Source of the DNA: Bradyrhizobium sp. CB3481
GTDB taxonomy: Bacteria > Pseudomonadota > Alphaproteobacteria > Rhizobiales > Xanthobacteraceae
DNA length: 64,000 bases
Reading direction: 5' to 3'
Assembly (NCBI RefSeq): GCF_029714305.1
Contig: NZ_CP121647.1
Coordinates: 3,306,501 to 3,370,500, forward strand
Within the stretch, counting starts at the first letter, position 1. Every line of letters starts with the position of its first letter. The notes under the pieces are model-generated. The model ran no database searches. It had not been told where the DNA came from and saw only the letters and a list, made by a program, of their open reading frames with translations. Made by a program: the position numbers and the translations under genes. Positions 40,976-49,620 of this stretch are shown here, piece after piece.

Positions 40976-41668
40976 TCAGAGGTCCTGCCGTGTCAGCCGT
41001 CCTTGCGGCATCGCCGACCGAGCAGGCGCCTTCTTCGCCGTAGCTTCGCCACCCGTCAGCGCCATCACCGAGACCGCGACCACGCGGTCGACGATGGCAT
41101 CCACGTCATTGAGGTCGCATTGGCCTTCCGACAGCCGGATCAGCCGCTCCTTTTCCCGGATGGTGTGATGCGACATCGCGAGCGCAAAGTGCAGGCCCCA
41201 GTAGAGATCGGCGTCATCACGGCCCGGCATCGCCCGGCGCATCGCGGCGATGAATTTCCGCAAGTGATCGACCTCGCGGTTCTTGATGCGACGGATCGGC
41301 GGCACCGATTCAATCGAGGCACGGATCATGAAGCGCGCGGCAGTCGAGCCCTCGCGGTCCGGGCCGAGGCAGCCGCGCAGGGTGGGGCCGACCAGCGCGT
41401 GCAAAATGGCGTCGATCGGGGCGCGGCCGCCGCCCTTTTCCTCCGCCAGTTTCAACTCGTTGAGCCGCTCGCGGTTGGTGGCAAGGCTGCGGGTGACGAA
41501 GAGTTCGGCGATCAGTTCGTCCTTGGAACCGAAATGATAGTTCACCGCGGCCAGGTTGACGTTCGCCTCCGCGACGATGTCGCGCAGCGTCACGTCGCCG
41601 AAGCCGCGATCGGCATAAAGCTTTTCCGCGGCGGCAAGGATGGCAGACCGGGTCCGATCGCTGGACAT
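40976..41668 (-). CDS. TetR-family transcriptional regulator (230 aa)
   Basis: The start is set at MSSDRTRSAILAAAEKLYADRG (41668). The N-terminal DNA-binding domain reads ADRGFGDVTLRDIVAEANVNLAAVNYHFGSKDELI, a textbook TetR helix-turn-helix. The C-terminal domain is helical, with a ligand pocket of unknown specificity and a basic tail. It is divergent from the acyl-CoA dehydrogenase at 41876, and an inverted repeat lies between them, so it probably represses the dehydrogenase/kinase operon in response to an acyl-CoA or hydroxy acid. Confidence 0.9.
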   Translation of the reverse strand: MSSDRTRSAILAAAEKLYADRGFGDVTLRDIVAEANVNLAAVNYHFGSKDELIAELFVTRSLATNRERLNELKLAEEKGGGRAPIDAILHALVGPTLRGCLGPDREGSTAARFMIRASIESVPPIRRIKNREVDHLRKFIAAMRRAMPGRDDADLYWGLHFALAMSHHTIREKERLIRLSEGQCDLNDVDAIVDRVVAVSVMALTGGEATAKKAPARSAMPQGRLTRQDL

Positions 41669-41695
41669 ACCTGGCTCCCATTCGGGGAGTTGCAA

Positions 41696-41726
41696 TTCAA
41701 ACAGTTGTATGAAACTATCGTTTGAA
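41696..41726. promoter_or_regulatory. Candidate TetR operator
   Basis: TTCAAAC (41696-41702) and GTTTGAA (41720-41726) are exact complements. The right half also contains TGAAAC-TATC-GTTTGA. It lies 28 bases before the TetR start on one side and 150 bases before the acyl-CoA dehydrogenase on the other. Confidence 0.5.
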
Positions 41727-41875
41727 GGACCGGAAATGTCAAGAACGTCTGCAAACGTTTCGCATCTCCGGCAGGCCGACATTGTCAGCGGCATCTGCAA
41801 AATGGCTTGCGGGCCATCGGCGGCGGGCGGACAGTTGCGGCGCAACGGTTTCAGAACGAGGACGAGGAGCGCCCC

Positions 41876-43111
41876 ATGAATTTCGACATGTCAGAGAAGC
41901 AGAAGGAATGGCTGAACCGCGTGCGCGCGTTCATGAACGCGCATGTTCGTCCCGCGGTGCCGATCTACAAGCAGCAGGACGCCGAGGGCGAGCGCTGGAA
42001 GGTGATTCCGGTCCTGGAAGAGCTGAAGAAGAAGGCGCGCGCCGAAGGCCTCTGGAACATGTTCATGCCGCCGAACGCGCATGAGGACGACGAATTCCGC
42101 GGTGCGGGATTGACCAACCTGGAATACGCGCCGCTCTCCGAGGAGATGGGTCGCATCTCCTGGGCTTCCGAGGTGTTCAACTGCTCGGCGCCCGATACCG
42201 GCAACATGGAAGTGTTCATGCGCTATGGCACCAAGGAGCAGAAGCGCAAATGGCTGCGTCCCCTGATGGACGGCGAAATCCGTTCCGCCTTCCTGATGAC
42301 CGAGCCCGCGGTTGCCTCCTCTGATGCCACCAACATCGAAACCCGCATCGAGAGCGACGGCGACCATTACGTCATCAATGGCCGCAAATGGTGGTCATCC
42401 GGCGTCGGCGATCCCCGCTGCAAGGTCGCGATCCTGATGGGCAAGACCGATCCGAAAGCCGCAAAGCACCAGCAGCAGTCGCAGATCCTGGTGCCGCTCG
42501 ACACGCCCGGCATCAAGGTCGAAAAAATGCTGCCGGTGTTCGGCTTCGACGATGCGCCGCACGGCCATGCCCAGGTGCTGCTTGAGAACGTTCGCATTCC
42601 CAAGGCCAACATCCTGCTCGGCGAGGGCCGTGGTTTCGAGATCGCGCAGGGCCGTCTCGGCCCGGGCCGCATCCATCACTGCATGCGCACCATCGGCAAG
42701 GCCGAGGAGGCGCTGGAGAAGATGGTGCGGCGGCTTTCCTCGCGCACCGCGTTCGGCAAGAAGATCATCGAACATTCGGTCTGGGAGCAGCGCATCGCGG
42801 AAGCCCGTATCGATATCGAGATGAACCGCTTGCTGTGCCTCAAGGCCGCCGACATGATGGACAAGGTCGGCAACAAGACCGCGCAGCTCGAGATCGCCAT
42901 GATCAAGGTGGCGGCGCCGAACATGGCGCTCAAGATCATCGATAACGCTATACAGGCGTTCGGCGGCGGCGGCGTCTCCGACGACGCTGGCCTGGCGGTC
43001 GAGTACGCCCATGTGCGCACGCTGCGGCTCGCGGACGGTCCTGACGAGGTGCATAACCGCGCCATTGCCAGACTTGAACTTCGGAAGTATGCAAACGCTA
43101 CGAACCATTAA
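41876..43111 (+). CDS. Acyl-CoA dehydrogenase, ACAD10/11-like (411 aa)
   Basis: Full-length flavoenzyme. The N-terminal helical domain is [20 protein letters not shown]. The flavin/substrate segment is [23 protein letters not shown]. The middle beta domain includes [18 protein letters not shown], and the C-terminal helices include [27 protein letters not shown] and [17 protein letters not shown]. The motif [18 protein letters not shown] is characteristic of the ACAD10/11 branch. It oxidises an acyl-CoA at the alpha-beta bond using FAD. The partner at 43251 is an APH-type kinase, the domain fused to this enzyme in animals. Probably TetR-regulated. Confidence 0.93.
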   Translation: MNFDMSEKQKEWLNRVRAFMNAHVRPAVPIYKQQDAEGERWKVIPVLEELKKKARAEGLWNMFMPPNAHEDDEFRGAGLTNLEYAPLSEEMGRISWASEVFNCSAPDTGNMEVFMRYGTKEQKRKWLRPLMDGEIRSAFLMTEPAVASSDATNIETRIESDGDHYVINGRKWWSSGVGDPRCKVAILMGKTDPKAAKHQQQSQILVPLDTPGIKVEKMLPVFGFDDAPHGHAQVLLENVRIPKANILLGEGRGFEIAQGRLGPGRIHHCMRTIGKAEEALEKMVRRLSSRTAFGKKIIEHSVWEQRIAEARIDIEMNRLLCLKAADMMDKVGNKTAQLEIAMIKVAAPNMALKIIDNAIQAFGGGGVSDDAGLAVEYAHVRTLRLADGPDEVHNRAIARLELRKYANATNH

Positions 43112-43144
43112 TAAGGGGAGGGCGGACGCAACGCTCTCTCAGCC

Positions 43145-43224
43145 GTCATTCCGGGATGGTCCGAAGGACCAGACCCGGAATCTCGAGATTCCGGGTTCGA
43201 TGCTTCGCATCGCCCCGGAATGAC
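43145..43224. repeat. Intergenic palindromic repeat, family B
   Basis: An 80-bp element with ends GTCATTCCGGG and CCCCGGAATGAC, and internal inverted arms (GGTCCGAAGGACC; CCGGAATCTCGAGATTCCGG). It sits inside the dehydrogenase-kinase spacer and could fold in the mRNA. Confidence 0.8.
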
Positions 43225-43250
43225 GGACAATAAAGTAAGGGAGCGTCATC

Positions 43251-44309
43251 GTGGCGGACGGCGTCAGGAAAGACGAAGAGTTCTCAGGGACAAAGGAAGT
43301 CGAGGAGCGCCATCGCATCAACGAGGCGAACCTCGATGGCTGGATGCGCGAGCATGTCGAAGGCTATCAGGGGCCGTTGAAAGTCCTGCAGTTCAAGGGC
43401 GGCCAGTCCAACCCGACCTACAAGCTGGAAACGTCGTCGCGATCCTACGTGATGCGCCGAAAGCCGTTCGGCAAATTGCTGCCGTCGGCGCATGCGGTCG
43501 ACCGCGAATTCCGTGTCATCGCGGCGCTCGGCAAGCAGGGCTTTCCGGTCGCGAAGGCTTATGCGCTGTGCACCGATGATGCCGTGATCGGCGCGGCCTT
43601 CTACATCATGTCGATGGAAGAGGGCCGGGTGTTCTGGGATCCGACGCTGCCGAGCCAGACCCCGGATAACAGGCGAAAGATCTTCACCAGCAAGATCGAA
43701 ACGCTGGCAAAACTCCACGTCTTCAATCCGGAAGCGATCGGGCTTGGCGACTTCGGCAAGCCCGGCAATTATTTCGCGCGTCAGATCGACCGCTGGACCA
43801 AGCAGTACCGCGCCTCCGAGACGCAGCACATTCCGGAATTCGAGAAGGTCGCCGAATGGCTGCCGCGGACGGTGCCGGGGCAGGCGCGGATTTCAATCGT
43901 CCACGGCGACTATCGCCTCGACAACATGATTTTCCACGTGACGGAACCGCGCGTGCAGGCGGTGCTGGACTGGGAACTGTCGACGCTCGGCGATCCCATG
44001 GCCGACTTCACCTATCTCTTGATGCAGTGGACCATGCCGGGCCTCGCTGGCGCCGATCTCAAGGCGCTCAACATCCCGAGCGTGGAAGAAGCCGCGCAGA
44101 TCTACTGCGACGTCACCGGCATGGAAGTGCCCGATCTGAACTGGTACTTCGCCTACAACATGTTCCGCCTCGCCGGCATCACGCAGGGTATCGCGGGACG
44201 GATCCGCGACGGCACCGCGGCCAATGCCAAGGCGCTGGAGTCGGCGGCGCGCACCGTGCCGCTGTCGAAATCTTCCTGGGAATACGCTCAGAAGGCCGGC
44301 GCGACTTAA
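43251..44309 (+). CDS. APH-family phosphotransferase paired with ACAD (352 aa)
   Basis: GTG start with AAGGGAG upstream. Kinase-fold protein of the aminoglycoside phosphotransferase/choline kinase superfamily. It has the nucleotide loop FKGGQSNPTYKLETSSRSYVMRRKP, the catalytic loop IVHGDYRLDNMIF (Asp220, Asn225) and the metal-binding VLDWELSTLGDPMADF (Asp240). In mammalian ACAD10/11 this domain phosphorylates 4-hydroxyacyl-CoA so that the dehydrogenase domain can remove the phosphate. A split bacterial pair with the same job is likely. A palindromic repeat lies in the 139-base gap between the two. Confidence 0.9.
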   Translation: MADGVRKDEEFSGTKEVEERHRINEANLDGWMREHVEGYQGPLKVLQFKGGQSNPTYKLETSSRSYVMRRKPFGKLLPSAHAVDREFRVIAALGKQGFPVAKAYALCTDDAVIGAAFYIMSMEEGRVFWDPTLPSQTPDNRRKIFTSKIETLAKLHVFNPEAIGLGDFGKPGNYFARQIDRWTKQYRASETQHIPEFEKVAEWLPRTVPGQARISIVHGDYRLDNMIFHVTEPRVQAVLDWELSTLGDPMADFTYLLMQWTMPGLAGADLKALNIPSVEEAAQIYCDVTGMEVPDLNWYFAYNMFRLAGITQGIAGRIRDGTAANAKALESAARTVPLSKSSWEYAQKAGAT

Positions 44310-44330
44310 CCCTACTGCGTCATAGCAAAA

Positions 44331-44433
44331 CCTCATCCTGAGGAGCCCGCGAGAAGCGGGCGTCTCGAAGGATGTAGGCCACAGACGGGGCCTCATGGTT
44401 CGAGACGCGCGTTCCGCGCTCCTCACCATGAGG
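44331..44433 (+). repeat. Intergenic palindromic repeat, family A
   Basis: A 103-bp element from CCTCATCCTGAGGAG to CTCACCATGAGG with internal hairpins (CCCGC-GAGAA-GCGGG; GAGACGCGCG...CGCGCTC). Homologous in reverse orientation to 40191-40292. Confidence 0.85.
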
Positions 44434-44441
44434 GAATCCAC

Positions 44442-45353
44442 TTGGCTCTGTCCCCAAATATTCGCGGCAGCCTGCTTATGGCGGTGTCCATGGCCGCGTT
44501 CACCGCGAACGACTCCATCACCAAAGTGGTGTCGTCCGAGATGAACTTCGGCCAGGTGATCCTGGTGCGCGGGCTGTTCGCGATGGTGCTGGTCGCGGCC
44601 TTCGCATGGTATCAGGACGCGTTGCGCCCGCTGCGGACGCTGATGATCAAGCCGGTGGTGCTGCGCGTCATCGGCGAGATCGGCGGCACGCTCGCGTTCA
44701 TGGTCGCGCTGGTGCATCTACCGCTCGCCAACACTTCGGCGATCCTCCAGGCGCTGCCACTTGCGATCACGCTCGGCGCCGCGGTGATTTTCGGCGAGCC
44801 GGTCGGCTGGCGGCGCTGGTCGGCGATCGCGGCCGGCTTCATCGGCGTGCTGGTCATCGTGCGGCCGGGGCTTGCCGGCTTCAGCCAGTACTCGCTGTTC
44901 GCATTGGTGTCGGTTGCCTTCTGCACGCTGCGTGACCTCGCGACGCGGCGGATCCCCGCGAAGATCCCGTCGCTGTTCATCACCTTGCTGACGACGGTGA
45001 CGGTAACGAGCGCCGGCGGCGTCATCCTCGTTCCGCTCGGTGGCTGGAGCCCGCCGTCGGCCACCGCGCTCGGCCTGCAGGCGTTAGCCGCGGTGCTGCT
45101 CTTGATCGGCTATCAATGCATCATCTCGGCACTGCGCACCGGCGACATCTCGGCGGTGGCGCCGTTCCGCTATTCCGCGCTGCTATGGGCGATGTCGCTC
45201 GGTTATCTCGTGTTCGGTGACGTGCCCGACGCGATGATGGTGACGGGCGCCGCGACCATCGTCGCCTCCGGCCTCTACGCCTTCTACCGCGAGCGCATCC
45301 GCCACCGCGCGCTGGCGGCGGAATCCTCCGGCTCGCCGCCGGAGGGGGTGTGA
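44442..45353 (+). CDS. DMT-superfamily transporter, EamA type (303 aa)
   Basis: Ten hydrophobic helices in two EamA repeats (about residues 8-137 and 150-285), each ending with the characteristic LxxG(V/I)xL type helix (AIAAGFIGVLVIVRPG; TGAATIVASGLYAFYRER). An inner-membrane exporter of small metabolites. The start is uncertain: TTG 44442 has AGGGA upstream (within the end of the palindromic repeat), while ATG 44478 (MAVSMAAF) would shorten the first helix. It follows the kinase gene on the same strand, separated by the repeat. Confidence 0.88.
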   Translation: MALSPNIRGSLLMAVSMAAFTANDSITKVVSSEMNFGQVILVRGLFAMVLVAAFAWYQDALRPLRTLMIKPVVLRVIGEIGGTLAFMVALVHLPLANTSAILQALPLAITLGAAVIFGEPVGWRRWSAIAAGFIGVLVIVRPGLAGFSQYSLFALVSVAFCTLRDLATRRIPAKIPSLFITLLTTVTVTSAGGVILVPLGGWSPPSATALGLQALAAVLLLIGYQCIISALRTGDISAVAPFRYSALLWAMSLGYLVFGDVPDAMMVTGAATIVASGLYAFYRERIRHRALAAESSGSPPEGV

Positions 45354-45367
45354 TCGTGATGGCGTCC

Positions 45368-45451
45368 GTCATTGCGAGCGAAGCGAAGCAATCCATCGCG
45401 CCGCATATGCGGAGAGATGGATTGCTTCGTCGCTTCGCTCCTCGCAATGAC
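45368..45451. repeat. Intergenic palindromic repeat, family C
   Basis: An 84-bp element with exact complementary ends GTCATTGCGAG / CTCGCAATGAC and arms GAAGCAATCCATC / GATGGATTGCTTC. It separates the stops of two convergent genes and could act as a bidirectional terminator. Confidence 0.85.
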
Positions 45452-45454
45452 GAA

Positions 45455-46240
45455 CTAAACCGGCTTGCCCGTATACGGCATCGACGCAGTAAGGCCGCCG
45501 TCGACCGGGATCGCCTGGCCGTTGACGTAGGACGCCTCATCGCTCGCAAGGAACAAACCCATCGCCGCGAGCTCGTGCGGCTGGCCGGCGCGCTTCAAGG
45601 GATTGAGCTGGCCGATCTTGTCTTGGGTGCCGCGCTCCTTGGCGCGGTCGAACACCGGCTTGGTCATGCCGGTCTCGATCAGGCCGGGGCAAACCGCGTT
45701 GATGCGCACGCCGGTGCCAGACAGCGAGTAGGCGGTTGTCTGCACCAGGCTGATGACGCCGGCCTTGCTGGCGCCATAGGGGTGACCGCTGGCGCCGGCC
45801 TTGAGCCCCGCGACCGAGGCGGTGCAGACGATCGAGCCGGACTTCTGCTTGATCATGTGCGGCATCGAATGCTTGATCGCCAGAAACGGCCCGATCAGAT
45901 TGACGCGCAGCACTTCCTGCCAGTGTTCGACGGTCTGCTCGGCGAGCGGCACCAGCCCGCCGCTGACGCCGGCATTGGCCCAGATCGCATCGAGCCGGCC
46001 ATAGTTCGCCACCGCCTTGTCGATGAACGCCTTCACGTCCGCTTCCGAGCCGGCATCGGCCATGACGGCCTCGACGGTGCCGCCGGCATCACTGACCAGC
46101 TTGGCGGTCTCCTTCACGCCGTCAGTCTTGTCGACGATGATGAGCTTCGCGCCTTCTTTGGAGAACAGCACCGACGCAGCGCGCCCGATGCCGCTTCCAG
46201 CACCGGTAATGACGACGGATTTGCCTTCGAGGCGGCCCAT
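45455..46240 (-). CDS. Short-chain dehydrogenase/reductase (261 aa)
   Basis: Classical SDR. The cofactor motif is TGAGSGIG (residues 12-19), with Asp37 after IIVD favouring NAD. NAG appears as WANAG at 87-91. The catalytic triad is Ser142, Tyr155 and Lys159 (YGASK), and the C-terminus is VNGQAIPVDGG. It oxidises or reduces a secondary alcohol/ketone. GGGAGAGA lies upstream of the start. It is encoded opposite to the kinase/exporter genes and divergent from the histidine phosphatase. Confidence 0.93.
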   Translation of the reverse strand: MGRLEGKSVVITGAGSGIGRAASVLFSKEGAKLIIVDKTDGVKETAKLVSDAGGTVEAVMADAGSEADVKAFIDKAVANYGRLDAIWANAGVSGGLVPLAEQTVEHWQEVLRVNLIGPFLAIKHSMPHMIKQKSGSIVCTASVAGLKAGASGHPYGASKAGVISLVQTTAYSLSGTGVRINAVCPGLIETGMTKPVFDRAKERGTQDKIGQLNPLKRAGQPHELAAMGLFLASDEASYVNGQAIPVDGGLTASMPYTGKPV

Positions 46241-46378
46241 GAGTCTCTCCCTGCAGTGTTATGCGCGTCGGCGTCTGCCGCCTTGCGGAATTCAAACAGA
46301 ATTTCAAACGTCAAGTCACTTGAGGCGATGAGTGCTCTGACGTACAGCGTCAACGAACAGTATTGAAGGGACGTTGCG

Positions 46379-47089
46379 ATGTCCAATGCAGACAGACCGC
46401 GGATGACGACGACGCGATGGTGGTGGGTTCGCCACGCGCCGGTGCGCGAAGACAATGGCTGCATCTACGGGCAGAAGGATCTCGGCTGCGACTGTAGCGA
46501 TCGCATTGTGTTCGAGGCGGTCGGAAAAATCCTGCCGCGTGGCGCGGTCTGGTATGCAAGCAACCTGAAGCGCACGCACCAGACCGCAGCAGCGATCTGG
46601 GCCTCGGGCTTTCCGAAGCCGTCGGATATGCCGCATGTGAACGCGTTCGCCGAGCAGCATCTTGGCGAACTGCAGGGCATGAATCGCGCGGCATTTTACG
46701 CGAGCCTGCCGGCCGGCCGCCATTGGCTTACCGGTGTTGACGAAGCCGCACCCGGCGGCGAGAGTTTCATGGATCTCTATAACCGCGCCTGCGCCGCCAT
46801 CGAGCGCATCAACGCCGAGCACGCGGGAAGGGACATCATCGCCGTCGCGCACGGCGGCACGATCCGGGCGGCCATCGGTCTTGCGCTCGGCGGCCAGCCG
46901 GAGAAAGGCCTCGCCTTCGATATCGACAATTGCTCGGTCACGCGGCTCGATCATCTCTCGAGCGCCACTTACACCGGCTGGTGGCTGCCGATGGTGAACC
47001 AGCAGCCCTGGATCGCCGACGCCTCGCACAACGCGATGCATCAGCCGGCAGGCCCGGAGGTCGCGCCGCCGGAAACGAAGCTCGCTTGA
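46379..47089 (+). CDS. Histidine phosphatase-family protein (236 aa)
   Basis: Branch 1 phosphoglycerate mutase-like fold. The phosphohistidine motif is VRHAP (His19; RHG is the more usual form, so Ala replaces Gly). YASNLKRTHQTA carries the second Arg, GGESFMDLYNR the general acid region, and IIAVAHGGTIRA the second catalytic His. AAGGGACG precedes the ATG. It dephosphorylates a small metabolite or sugar phosphate; the substrate cannot be predicted. It lies 89 bases upstream of an SDR gene. Confidence 0.9.
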   Translation: MSNADRPRMTTTRWWWVRHAPVREDNGCIYGQKDLGCDCSDRIVFEAVGKILPRGAVWYASNLKRTHQTAAAIWASGFPKPSDMPHVNAFAEQHLGELQGMNRAAFYASLPAGRHWLTGVDEAAPGGESFMDLYNRACAAIERINAEHAGRDIIAVAHGGTIRAAIGLALGGQPEKGLAFDIDNCSVTRLDHLSSATYTGWWLPMVNQQPWIADASHNAMHQPAGPEVAPPETKLA

Positions 47090-47178
47090 GCCTTGAGTTG
47101 TCGCGGGCCGTAAAGGCTGCTTAGTTCGAATTCAAGACCAATCCGGCATCGCGCCGGATCAACATCGGGGAGAGAGAC

Positions 47179-47946
47179 ATGAGCTTGTTCGACATGACCG
47201 GGAAAGTCGCCGTCATCACCGGCTCCACGCGCGGCATCGGTCGCGCCATTGCCGAACGCATGGCCGAGCACGGCGCCAAGGTCGTAATCTCCTCGCGCAA
47301 GCAGGACGTCTGCGATCAGGTCGCCAAGGAGGTCAACGAAAAGTTCGGCAAGGGCACGGCGGTTGCGATCGCCGCCAACATCTCGAACAAGGAAAACCTG
47401 CAGAACCTCGTCGACCAATCCAATCGCGCCTTCGGCAAGATCGACGTGCTGGTCTGCAACGCCGCGTCCAATCCCTATTATGGTTCGCTCGCCGGCATCT
47501 CCGACGATCAATTCCGAAAAATTCTCGACAACAACATTGTTGCCAACAACTGGCTGATCAACATGGTGGTGCCGCAGATGATCGAGTGCAAGGACGGCTC
47601 GATCATCATCGTCTCCTCGATCGGCGGCCTGAAAGGCTCGACCGTGCTCGGCGCCTACGCGATTTCGAAGGCGGCCGACATGCAGCTCGCGCGCAACCTC
47701 GCCTGCGAATACGGTAAGCATAACATCCGCGTGAACTGCATCGCGCCGGGCCTGATCAAGACCGATTTCGCCAAGGCGCTGTGGGACAATCCGGAGACGC
47801 TGAAGGCATCCACCGCGCGCTCGCCACTGCTGCGCATCGGCGTGCCCGACGAGATCGCGGGCGCTGCAGTGCTGATGGGATCGAAGGCCGGCGACTTCAT
47901 GACGGGGCAGACCATCGTGATCGACGGCGGCGCGACGATCAGTTGA
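47179..47946 (+). CDS. Short-chain dehydrogenase/reductase, DHRS4-like (255 aa)
   Basis: Classical SDR. TGSTRGIG is at residues 14-21 and SSRK at 38-41, where the basic residues favour NADP. NAASNPYYG begins at about 94. The triad is Ser146/147, Tyr160 and Lys164, and FMTGQTIVIDGG lies at the C-terminus. GGGGAGAGAGAC precedes the ATG. The NPYYG motif and overall style are those of the DHRS4 carbonyl reductase-like group common in Bradyrhizobium acyl-CoA catabolic clusters. Probably cotranscribed with the histidine phosphatase. Confidence 0.92.
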   Translation: MSLFDMTGKVAVITGSTRGIGRAIAERMAEHGAKVVISSRKQDVCDQVAKEVNEKFGKGTAVAIAANISNKENLQNLVDQSNRAFGKIDVLVCNAASNPYYGSLAGISDDQFRKILDNNIVANNWLINMVVPQMIECKDGSIIIVSSIGGLKGSTVLGAYAISKAADMQLARNLACEYGKHNIRVNCIAPGLIKTDFAKALWDNPETLKASTARSPLLRIGVPDEIAGAAVLMGSKAGDFMTGQTIVIDGGATIS

Positions 47947-47977
47947 GGTGAGCGGACACGCCTGCCACGGATTCGGT

Positions 47978-48075
47978 GTCATCGTCCGCGAAGGCGGACG
48001 ATCCAGTAAACGCAACCGTCTCGGTTCTCATGACCGTCGCTGCGTACTGGATGCCCCGCCTTCGCGGGGCATGAC
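47978..48075. repeat. Intergenic palindromic repeat, family D, copy 2
   Basis: About 98 bp from GTCATCGTCCGCGAAGG to TTCGCGGGGCATGAC, with inner arms ATCCAGTA and TACTGGAT. Same design as 40838-40938 and placed between convergent genes. Confidence 0.75.
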
Positions 48076-48099
48076 AGTGGAGGATGCGCCGCGTAGACC

Positions 48100-49323
48100 T
48101 CACTCCACCGCCGCGTACACCAGATCCCGCAGCAGGTTGCGGATATATTCGCGCTGGCCGGGGCCCTGCATCATGAACACCGTGAACAGGTCCTCCGCCG
48201 GATCGATGAAGAAGAACGTGCCGGCCATGCCGCTCCAGAAGAACTGACTGAGCGAGCCTGGGAAGGGCGCGACGCCGCGCTGGGTGCGAACGGCGAAGCC
48301 GAGGCCGAACCCGTGGCCGGCCGGCATCAGCGGCGAGTCCACCTTCACATTGGGCGCGAGATGATCCGACGCCATCAGCTCCAGCGTCTTGCGGCCGATG
48401 ATCCTGTTGCCGTCGAGCGTGCCGCCGCTCAGCAGCATCTGGCAGAACCGCGCATAGTCCATCGTGGTCGAGACCAGCCCGCCGCCACCGGATTCCATCG
48501 CCGGCTTCTCGAGCATGTTGAAGAGCTGCACCTTGTCGCCGTTCCATGGATCGTTCGCGAACGGTTCGGCAAGACGGGCCGCGTTGGCTTCCGGGGTATG
48601 GAACGCGGTCTCGGCCATCTGCAGCGGCGCCAGGATGCGTTCGGTGAGGAACGCGCCGAGCGACTTGCCGGAGACGACCTCGATGATCCGGCCGAGCACG
48701 TCGGTCGAGCGGCTGTAGTTCCATTCCGCGCCCGGCTGGCAGATCAGCGGCATGCCGGCGATCATGGTGGCGTGCTCGGCATTGGTGATCTTGCGGCTGC
48801 GCAGCCGCGACTGCTGGTAGAGCTGCTGGACCAGGCCGTTGCCGGTGTGATCGTAGGTCAGGCCGGAAGTGTGCCGCAACAGGTCCTGCACGGTCATCTG
48901 CCGCTTCGCCGGTACGAGATCGAGCTTGCCATTATTCTCGACGCCGACCTGCTGGTCGGCAAACTCCGGAATGAATTTGGCGACGGGATCGCCGAGGATG
49001 AAATGGCCGTCCTCAACCAGCATCATGATGCCGATCGAGACGATCGGTTTGGTCATCGAGAAGATGCGGAAGATGCTGTCATGCGCCATCGGCGCGGAGG
49101 CGGCCGGGCTCTGGCGGCCGATGGCATCGAACCAGCCGATCTGGCCGCGCCGCGCCACCATGACCGTGGCACCGGGCAGGGTTCCCTTGTCGACCTCGCG
49201 CTTGAAGGCGTCGGACATCCGTTGCAGGCGGGCGGTCGAGAGGCCGATCGTTTCGGGCTTGGCATCGGGGAGAGCAGGGGTCCGGGGGGCGGATGCTTGC
49301 CGAGCGGCAGTCTGCGCGTTCAT
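48100..49323 (-). CDS. Serine beta-lactamase-fold hydrolase/esterase (class C-like, 407 aa)
   Basis: The start at 49323 (MNAQTAARQASAP) follows GGGAGAGACC; a 31-residue longer form lacks this. No signal peptide, so cytoplasmic like EstB-type esterases. Active site: SMTK (Ser-x2-Lys) in FRIFSMTKPIVSIG, YSR in EWNYSRSTDVLGRII (the Tyr of YxN), and WSGMAGTFFFIDP in the KTG position. LLRHTSGLTYDHTG is typical. It is more likely an esterase or D-amino-acid ester hydrolase than an antibiotic resistance enzyme. Confidence 0.9.
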   Translation of the reverse strand: MNAQTAARQASAPRTPALPDAKPETIGLSTARLQRMSDAFKREVDKGTLPGATVMVARRGQIGWFDAIGRQSPAASAPMAHDSIFRIFSMTKPIVSIGIMMLVEDGHFILGDPVAKFIPEFADQQVGVENNGKLDLVPAKRQMTVQDLLRHTSGLTYDHTGNGLVQQLYQQSRLRSRKITNAEHATMIAGMPLICQPGAEWNYSRSTDVLGRIIEVVSGKSLGAFLTERILAPLQMAETAFHTPEANAARLAEPFANDPWNGDKVQLFNMLEKPAMESGGGGLVSTTMDYARFCQMLLSGGTLDGNRIIGRKTLELMASDHLAPNVKVDSPLMPAGHGFGLGFAVRTQRGVAPFPGSLSQFFWSGMAGTFFFIDPAEDLFTVFMMQGPGQREYIRNLLRDLVYAAVE

Positions 49324-49475
49324 GGTCTCTCCCGTGGCGCTTGTTGTTGTAAGGAGAGCAAAGTCTGGCGCATAAGCCCCGCTTTGGATAGGCGGAAAGC
49401 CGCTTCGCCCTTGCATTCGGGGTATGCCCTATGCTTGAAACGGCGCGCGAACCGGCGCACGTCGCCGGTCCCTGC

Positions 49476-49551
49476 AGGAGTGTAGCTCAATTGGTAGAGC
49501 ACCGGTCTCCAAAACCGGGGGTCGCAGGTTCGAGCCCTGCCACTCCTGCCA
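49476..49551 (+). tRNA. tRNA-Trp (anticodon CCA), CCA end encoded
   Basis: Acceptor AGGAGTG/CACTCCT, D-stem GCTC/GAGC, anticodon stem-loop CCGGT-CTCCAAA-ACCGG with CCA, T-arm GCAGG-TTCGAGC-CCTGC, discriminator G and CCA at 49549-49551. tRNA-Trp upstream of secE is a common alphaproteobacterial arrangement; here about 5.9 kb of other genes separates them. Confidence 0.96.
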
Positions 49552-49620
49552 GCTAAATCAAGCACTTAAGCCAGGTTTCATCCACGCGCGGCGAGATTCT
49601 GCCAGCGGCAAATCGCGCGC

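Noticed and set aside
40191..48075. CRISPR array
   Set aside because: The repeats are 80-105 bp, palindromic, single and widely spaced in different gaps, not regularly interspaced; no cas genes.
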